Shown here: piece by piece, positions 39,482-43,674 of the stretch | How the letters are laid out: each line of letters opens with the position of its first letter | Position numbering within the stretch: position 1 is the first letter of the stretch | Source: a virus | Strand: one strand, 5' to 3' | DNA: 43,674 bases | Virus record (IMG/VR): IMGVR_UViG_3300005511_000019 | Location: 1-43,674 of that record | Made by a program: the position numbers and the translations under genes | Notes under the pieces: generated by a model | Databases searched by the model: none | Seen by the model: only the letters and a program-made list of their open reading frames with translations | What the model was told of the DNA's origin: nothing

Positions 39482-40644
39482 CAGACGTGGCGCCCTTCGC
39501 GGTAGGCCTGAACCTGCTCGCGGATGATTTTGGAGCCGAAGTAGATTGCACCAGCGCCCGCTGCGCCAAGCAGCAGCCACGGTGAGAAAGACAACACCGT
39601 ATCGGTCAGCGCCTTGAGCTTGCCGGCGCCGTCAACCCAACCGTCGAGATCGAGGCTTTTGAGGACACTACCGAACACGCTGATGCCGGCGAGCCCGGTG
39701 CCGCCCTTCTTGAGTGCGTCAGCCATGTCGACCGAGTCTGACTTGCCCTTGAGATCTTCAGCGGTTGCGTTCGCACGGGCGGCTGCCACGACGCGCGGCT
39801 TTGCGATCATCAGCGCAGTCAGGAGCTGAGTGTCGATCGTCGGCGTCAGCGGCAGACCAGCGTCGGCGCGGAAAGCCAGGATGGCGCCACTGGTCTTCGA
39901 GCCAACATCTCCATCGATTTCGCCGACCTCAGGATAGTTCAGTTCGCGCAGTCGCCTTTGGACGTTCTCGATAACTTCCTTTTCAGGCGCGGTCGCGGCC
40001 GGGGCGACCGGGTTGGAATCACCAGGCGACCACGGCGTGTCAGGGATCTTGCGCCACTTCGCGAAGGCTTTGGCGAGCTTTGGCGCATAGTCCGCGACCT
40101 TGCCGGGGCCATTGTATACTCGTGCCACGACCTCCCAGCGATGGGCCCGCAGATCGTCGTCAATTCCTGCGGCCACAATAAAGCTGACCATCGCCTCGAT
40201 GTGGTTTTCCTCGTCGGCCATGAACGCGCGCACCATGGCCTGCGGACTGTCGAAGCCCGCCATTTGGAAATTCTCACCGAGAACCTGGCTGTAGCCCCAC
40301 GACGCAGCTTTCAGAGCCGCCGTCTCGTTGATCTTCATAGCCGCCGTCAGGCGTGGATAGCTGTCCTTGGGATAGCCCGACTTCTTCCATTTCGCGTATG
40401 CCACCCCGGCTTTCACCGCCGCATCGCGCTCAGCCCCCGAGAGGTTGCGGTAGAAGACGTGGGGCTCGAAGAGCATCTTCGGCCGCCCCTCCTTATCGAA
40501 CCCGGCGCCCGCGGCCTCGACTTCCATGAAGGCGTGCAGCTCGTCTTCACCGACGCCAATGCGATGGCCGATGCGGGGAAGATCGACGTCGTCGAGCTTT
40601 TTAGCCGCGCCCTTGAATCCGTTCCATTTGTCGACGGCGGCCAT
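39481..40644 (-). CDS. Endolysin: N-acetylmuramidase with membrane tail
   Basis: 387 residues. N-terminal N-acetylmuramidase (DUF3380-like): FMEVEAAGAGFDKEGRPKML, then LFEPHVFYR, and ASWGYSQVLGENFQMAGF. A PG_binding_1 domain lies at about 225-290 (VQRRLRELNYPEVGEIDGD then GAILAFRADAGL). The C-terminus adds a linker and a membrane span (SPWLLLGAAGAGAIYFGSKI). The enzyme cuts peptidoglycan. A lysin with its own membrane segment may be anchored until holin acts. ATG at 40644 follows GGAG by five bases. Confidence 0.85.
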   Translation of the reverse strand: MAAVDKWNGFKGAAKKLDDVDLPRIGHRIGVGEDELHAFMEVEAAGAGFDKEGRPKMLFEPHVFYRNLSGAERDAAVKAGVAYAKWKKSGYPKDSYPRLTAAMKINETAALKAASWGYSQVLGENFQMAGFDSPQAMVRAFMADEENHIEAMVSFIVAAGIDDDLRAHRWEVVARVYNGPGKVADYAPKLAKAFAKWRKIPDTPWSPGDSNPVAPAATAPEKEVIENVQRRLRELNYPEVGEIDGDVGSKTSGAILAFRADAGLPLTPTIDTQLLTALMIAKPRVVAAARANATAEDLKGKSDSVDMADALKKGGTGLAGISVFGSVLKSLDLDGWVDGAGKLKALTDTVLSFSPWLLLGAAGAGAIYFGSKIIREQVQAYREGRHV

Positions 40645-40678
40645 GGTCGCTCCTGAGTTCGAATTTCGCTCAGGATAT

Positions 40679-40693
40679 ACCACATAATGTTGA
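40679..40693. promoter_or_regulatory. Operator-like palindrome 25
   Basis: ACCACATAATGTTGA, upstream of the endolysin ATG (40644) and just after the tail tip gene stop. Confidence 0.6.
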
Positions 40694-40703
40694 ATTTGAA
40701 AGA

Positions 40704-42890
40704 CTACGAGCGCGTCAAGCTGAAATCGTACATCTGCGTCGATGGCAGTCCATCACGGATGGATTCCAGCTCAAACCGTAGTGCCCCCGTCAGGCCCAGG
40801 GAAACCGTATAACTGGTCCCGGTGAGCCCGGCAGCAGTTGTAAGCAGCGTACCAGAACCAGAGAAGATCCTGATCGTGTAGGTCGTTCCGGCCTCAGGTC
40901 CGACGTTCGGCTCTTCATGATCGACAATCTGGTCTTTCTGCAGCAAGCGATCACGATGAGCCCATTGGATCACAAGCGCGCCTGTTACGGATGAGACGTC
41001 GAATGCGGGTGTCCCGTTGATCCTGACGCGGCCAGGGGGATAGGGGCGCCCCTGCCGCCCGCCAATGTTGACGGTGTCAACCGGCGCCAGTCCCGAAGCC
41101 AGTGTCCCGGTATTGGTGATCGAGAGCATCTTGACGTTGACGCTCTCGCCCGTCGCATATTCGCGTTGATCACTGCCGATCGCATCCACGAGAATGAAGG
41201 CTTGCGCGCCCAGCGCGTGGGTCTGCGGAACGGTATCTATGCAGCCGCGGGCAACAGTTAGTGTGCCTGCCACACCACTCGCATCCACCGCGATATCGTC
41301 GAGACGCAGCAGCTCGTTGCCGATCTGCATCAACGAACCGACCTCAATCAGGCCCATGTCCACGCCAGCTTCGAACGTTATCGTCGTGTCATAGTGACCA
41401 ATAGCGGACGCGAGGGTCATCGACGGCGCGAATGTTTGGCGCGAGCGCTCGACAAAAGTGTCAGTGCCGGTTCGCGTGCTGATCCCATAGTTGAGCGTCA
41501 ACGAAGTCGGCTTGGCGGCGACAGTGGCGATTGCGCCGGAATGGACGTCAAAAAGCGCGAGATCAGACGGCGAGAGGCGATTGAACATGTCGAAGTAAGT
41601 CGCTTCACGAGCAATTCGATCAGTGACGATCGACGGCGTCGAATCGGGCGGCACCCACTCGGGCTCCTGCTGCTCGACGAATGCTGCGGACGGAAGGCCG
41701 AAAACGTCGATCACCGCTTCAACCGTGATCTCACCACTCGTCGGCGAGCCATCGGTGATCTTGCCAGCGCGCAGGATCAGATTCGCGATGCCCTTGTCGG
41801 GCGCCGAGACGCGGAAGACCGCACCTGGGTAGATGCGCCACGCACGGCGATCGAGCTTGACCTTGAAGCGCCTCGTAGCGGTCGTATTGATGCGCAGGTC
41901 ACGCTGTGCCAGGCGCGCGGCCAGCGTATGGGTTGGGACGCCGGTATAATCGGTTGTCGTGCTGTTGATGGCACCCACGCTTTGGATGGAAGCCAGATTC
42001 TGTGCGCGTACCTCGCGATCTTCGTCGCCGAGAGGGGTGTGATATTTGACGATCACCTCGTTGACCGACTTGTCGCGAGCAGCGGTCTCGCCCGAGTCCA
42101 TCGAGAGAAGCCCCGAGTTATAGTCGAACAACGGGACGTCGGCCGGGACGTAATCGTTGCGGAGCAGCTTGAGCGTCAGAAGCCCCGTCTGGCGATCGAC
42201 GAAAATGCTGCCGCCAATGTGATCAAGAACGCTCTGTACGAACTCTTGTAGCGTCCCCTGGCGGTTCCAACGCAAGCAGAGGCCGAATTCTTCGTTGTAG
42301 AGCGTTATCGCCGCTGCCCGCCAAGCGGCGTTGTCGATGATCTCACGAGGGAATCCGCGACCCCAATCGCGATTGGTCGCGCATTCGTAGAGAATGTGCG
42401 CCGGGTTCATAGCCTTGATGTTGAAACTTTCCAGCCATATCGTGGCCAGTGTCGGTTCCCAAACAGGACCGTCCCAGCCGCCGACTGTGCGGCGCAGGCG
42501 GAATTTCCACTTCTTCGGATAAGGGTTGAGCGCGCATATTAGGCCGTCGAACAGCGCCACGGCCACGCCTCGGAAATCAGAGACATTCCCACCGACGCCG
42601 GTTTTGAGCCAACCAGGGGCGAATTGATCGGGATCGCCCATGAGGAAGGTCAAATTTCCTTCCACGCCACCTTCACCCTTATCGCCGCCGAACACTTGCC
42701 CGGCGTTTACGAAATACGTTCCGGTGCCGGTCACGGTTGGCTGATCGAGCGGGAAAATCTCCTTGTCGCCGGCAGAAATTGCCTTCAACTCATCGATCGG
42801 ACCTCGGCAGAAGCCCATCAAGATCGACATGTAGTAGCGATATCCAATCGTGACGGAGCTACCGCCTTTACCGCCCCCGCCGCCGCTCAT
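40704..42890 (-). CDS. Tail tip or baseplate hub protein
   Basis: 728 residues, large and beta-rich, starting with a Gly-rich MSGGGGGKGGSS. VTIGYRYYMSILMGFCRGPI then ALKAISAGDKEIF-like and LNPYPKKWKFRLRRT, with AHILYECATNRDWG, match phage tail-tip proteins near the J/gpJ type. It ends with fibronectin-like strands. It overlaps the next small gene by 23 bases. Receptor or hub role is inferred. Confidence 0.7.
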   Translation of the reverse strand: MSGGGGGKGGSSVTIGYRYYMSILMGFCRGPIDELKAISAGDKEIFPLDQPTVTGTGTYFVNAGQVFGGDKGEGGVEGNLTFLMGDPDQFAPGWLKTGVGGNVSDFRGVAVALFDGLICALNPYPKKWKFRLRRTVGGWDGPVWEPTLATIWLESFNIKAMNPAHILYECATNRDWGRGFPREIIDNAAWRAAAITLYNEEFGLCLRWNRQGTLQEFVQSVLDHIGGSIFVDRQTGLLTLKLLRNDYVPADVPLFDYNSGLLSMDSGETAARDKSVNEVIVKYHTPLGDEDREVRAQNLASIQSVGAINSTTTDYTGVPTHTLAARLAQRDLRINTTATRRFKVKLDRRAWRIYPGAVFRVSAPDKGIANLILRAGKITDGSPTSGEITVEAVIDVFGLPSAAFVEQQEPEWVPPDSTPSIVTDRIAREATYFDMFNRLSPSDLALFDVHSGAIATVAAKPTSLTLNYGISTRTGTDTFVERSRQTFAPSMTLASAIGHYDTTITFEAGVDMGLIEVGSLMQIGNELLRLDDIAVDASGVAGTLTVARGCIDTVPQTHALGAQAFILVDAIGSDQREYATGESVNVKMLSITNTGTLASGLAPVDTVNIGGRQGRPYPPGRVRINGTPAFDVSSVTGALVIQWAHRDRLLQKDQIVDHEEPNVGPEAGTTYTIRIFSGSGTLLTTAAGLTGTSYTVSLGLTGALRFELESIRDGLPSTQMYDFSLTRS

Positions 42891-43080
42891 CAGCTTCCTC
42901 CTCTCGTGCGATCGCGGTGACCTTCAGCGCCATAGCATCACCAGTCGCGTCCAGCTCCTCAGCGGGCTTTCCGTTGGTGAGGAAGTCCGACCAATCGAAG
43001 CCGTAATGCCGAAACCAGTCGCGCGCACCGGATGCGCAGAGATTGGCTGCCCTGATGTGCCTGATGTAGACAGTCGTCAT
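42868..43080 (-). CDS. Small conserved tail-region protein
   Basis: 70 residues, starting MTTVYIRHIRAANLCASGAR. The segment RDWFRHYGFDWSDFLTNGKP recurs beside tail genes in other phages, without a known role. The start overlaps the stop of the gene upstream (ATGA). The end is charged and helical. Confidence 0.7.
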   Translation of the reverse strand: MTTVYIRHIRAANLCASGARDWFRHYGFDWSDFLTNGKPAEELDATGDAMALKVTAIAREEEADERRRGR

Positions 43081-43313
43081 TTGCCCGTTGAACTCTTGAT
43101 CGGCGACGTCCGGTAGTTCCCGTACCAAAGGATGAACCAATCCGGCGACCACACGTCTCCGAACACCACTGCTTGAGGGGTGCCTTCGTTGATCTGCGGG
43201 AATTCGAATTCGTCCAGCGACGCCGGTTTGGGCTTCGTCGGTTTTGGCTGCATCAAGGCGCTGATCGCATATGATGCGATCATCAGCGCAATGGCGAAAA
43301 GAAATGTCGGCAC
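43077..43313 (-). CDS. Small membrane-anchored tail-region protein
   Basis: 78 residues. One hydrophobic span (FLFAIALMIASYAISALM, about residues 4-21) followed by KPTKPKPASLDEFEFPQINE then GTPQAVVFGDVW. I recognise this as a common neighbour of phage tail-tip genes, without a known function. Confidence 0.72.
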   Translation of the reverse strand: MPTFLFAIALMIASYAISALMQPKPTKPKPASLDEFEFPQINEGTPQAVVFGDVWSPDWFILWYGNYRTSPIKSSTGK

Positions 43314-43322
43314 GAAGGAACC

Positions 43323-43673
43323 TCAGACGACAGGATTGCCACTGAACGGCGATTTCCCTGGCATCTGTGGGAAGCCGCCATAATTCGACATATTGTTGAA
43401 TTTCATACAGCCAGAGACGGTTCGATTGCAACCCGGATAGACCGCAATGACCTGTCCGATCCTGAGACCATCGGGGGTTCCCAAAATATTGAAATAATTA
43501 TCGTAGTGAAACTCAATCGCACGTCGATCCAAAGAACCCTCGATTAATGCAAATTCGAAGAATCCGTTGCCAAAATGCATGTCGGTGAATAAACCCAATG
43601 CGTCCGAAACGATAACATTGCCAACTATGTTCTCGATAGTGACCACTACACCGTAAGACGATTTGTTGACTTT
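43323..43673 (-). CDS. BR0599-like tail protein, partial
   Basis: C-terminal 116 residues only; the frame stays open to the window edge. The end, GCNRTVSGCMKFNNMSNYGG then FPQMPGKSPF, resembles the conserved Cys-rich end of the phage BR0599/GTA-type tail proteins (PGCDKTLETC...NFGGFPHVPG). It would sit near the tail tip. Its 5' part lies beyond the right edge. Confidence 0.65.
   Translation of the reverse strand, partial: KVNKSSYGVVVTIENIVGNVIVSDALGLFTDMHFGNGFFEFALIEGSLDRRAIEFHYDNYFNILGTPDGLRIGQVIAVYPGCNRTVSGCMKFNNMSNYGGFPQMPGKSPFSGNPVV
43385..43399. promoter_or_regulatory. Operator-like palindrome 26, inside a gene
   Basis: TCGACATATTGTTGA, within the BR0599-like coding sequence. It is the only copy deep inside a gene and may be chance. 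Confidence 0.35.
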
Positions 43674-43674
43674 G

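Overview
This window is most likely part of the genome of a tailed bacteriophage that infects an alphaproteobacterium. The phage assignment rests on a run of tail genes at the right edge, an endolysin, and a dense replication and nucleotide-metabolism module. The host assignment rests on a GapR/DUF2312 homologue, high GC content, a class II (B12-dependent) ribonucleotide reductase paired with ThyX, and a tail gene resembling the BR0599 family near gene-transfer-agent-type tails. No terminase, portal, capsid or integrase gene is present, and the last tail gene runs off the right edge, so this is part of a larger genome.

Layout. 0.15-0.9 kb (minus): an XRE-type repressor with two operator-like palindromes in its promoter. 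1.0-10.0 kb (minus): replication and modification genes. In transcription order these are a 172-aa protein with an acidic tail, a 63-aa protein, a DUF2800 nuclease, a DUF2815 ssDNA-binding protein, a family B DNA polymerase, a tiny membrane protein overlapping a DpdA-like DNA transglycosylase, a cytosine methyltransferase carrying a second long reading frame, a VRR-NUC nuclease and an SNF2-type helicase. 10.1-15.6 kb (plus): a Cro-like HTH gene divergent from the first operon, a primase-polymerase/helicase, small accessory genes and an opposite-strand tRNA-Arg. 16.0-16.6 kb: a gene-free, AT-rich stretch with repeated GTCCAAGT boxes, the best origin candidate. 16.6-21.5 kb (plus): an HNH endonuclease between 20-bp direct repeats, then accessory genes and a HerA-like ATPase with a membrane anchor. 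21.6-27.9 kb: small genes, a lipoprotein, an SGNH hydrolase, a MazG-like gene, a ParB-like gene and a second HNH gene. 28.1-34.7 kb (plus): ribonucleotide reductase, ThyX, dNMP kinase, GapR, four tiny genes and a beta-class DNA methyltransferase, most of them overlapping by four bases. 35.1-43.7 kb (minus): membrane and lysis-type genes, tail fibre with an SGNH esterase, tail tube, endolysin and tail tip genes.

Two genome-wide patterns stand out. First, about 26 copies of an imperfect 15-bp palindrome, consensus TCAACATAATGTTGA, lie almost only between genes and just upstream of starts. They probably form the operator set of one repressor. Second, at least eight unrelated proteins, including both DNA methyltransferases, end in the same short peptide, [F/Y]-x-[D/E]-L-L-G. 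It is encoded with different synonymous codons and looks like a shared docking or targeting tail.

The phage appears able to remodel its DNA heavily, with a DpdA-type base exchange enzyme and two methyltransferases. It also makes its own deoxynucleotides (RNR, ThyX, kinase, MazG) and runs its own replication fork (PolB, primase-helicase, SSB-like protein, helicase). Function calls are from recognised motifs only; no database search was possible.
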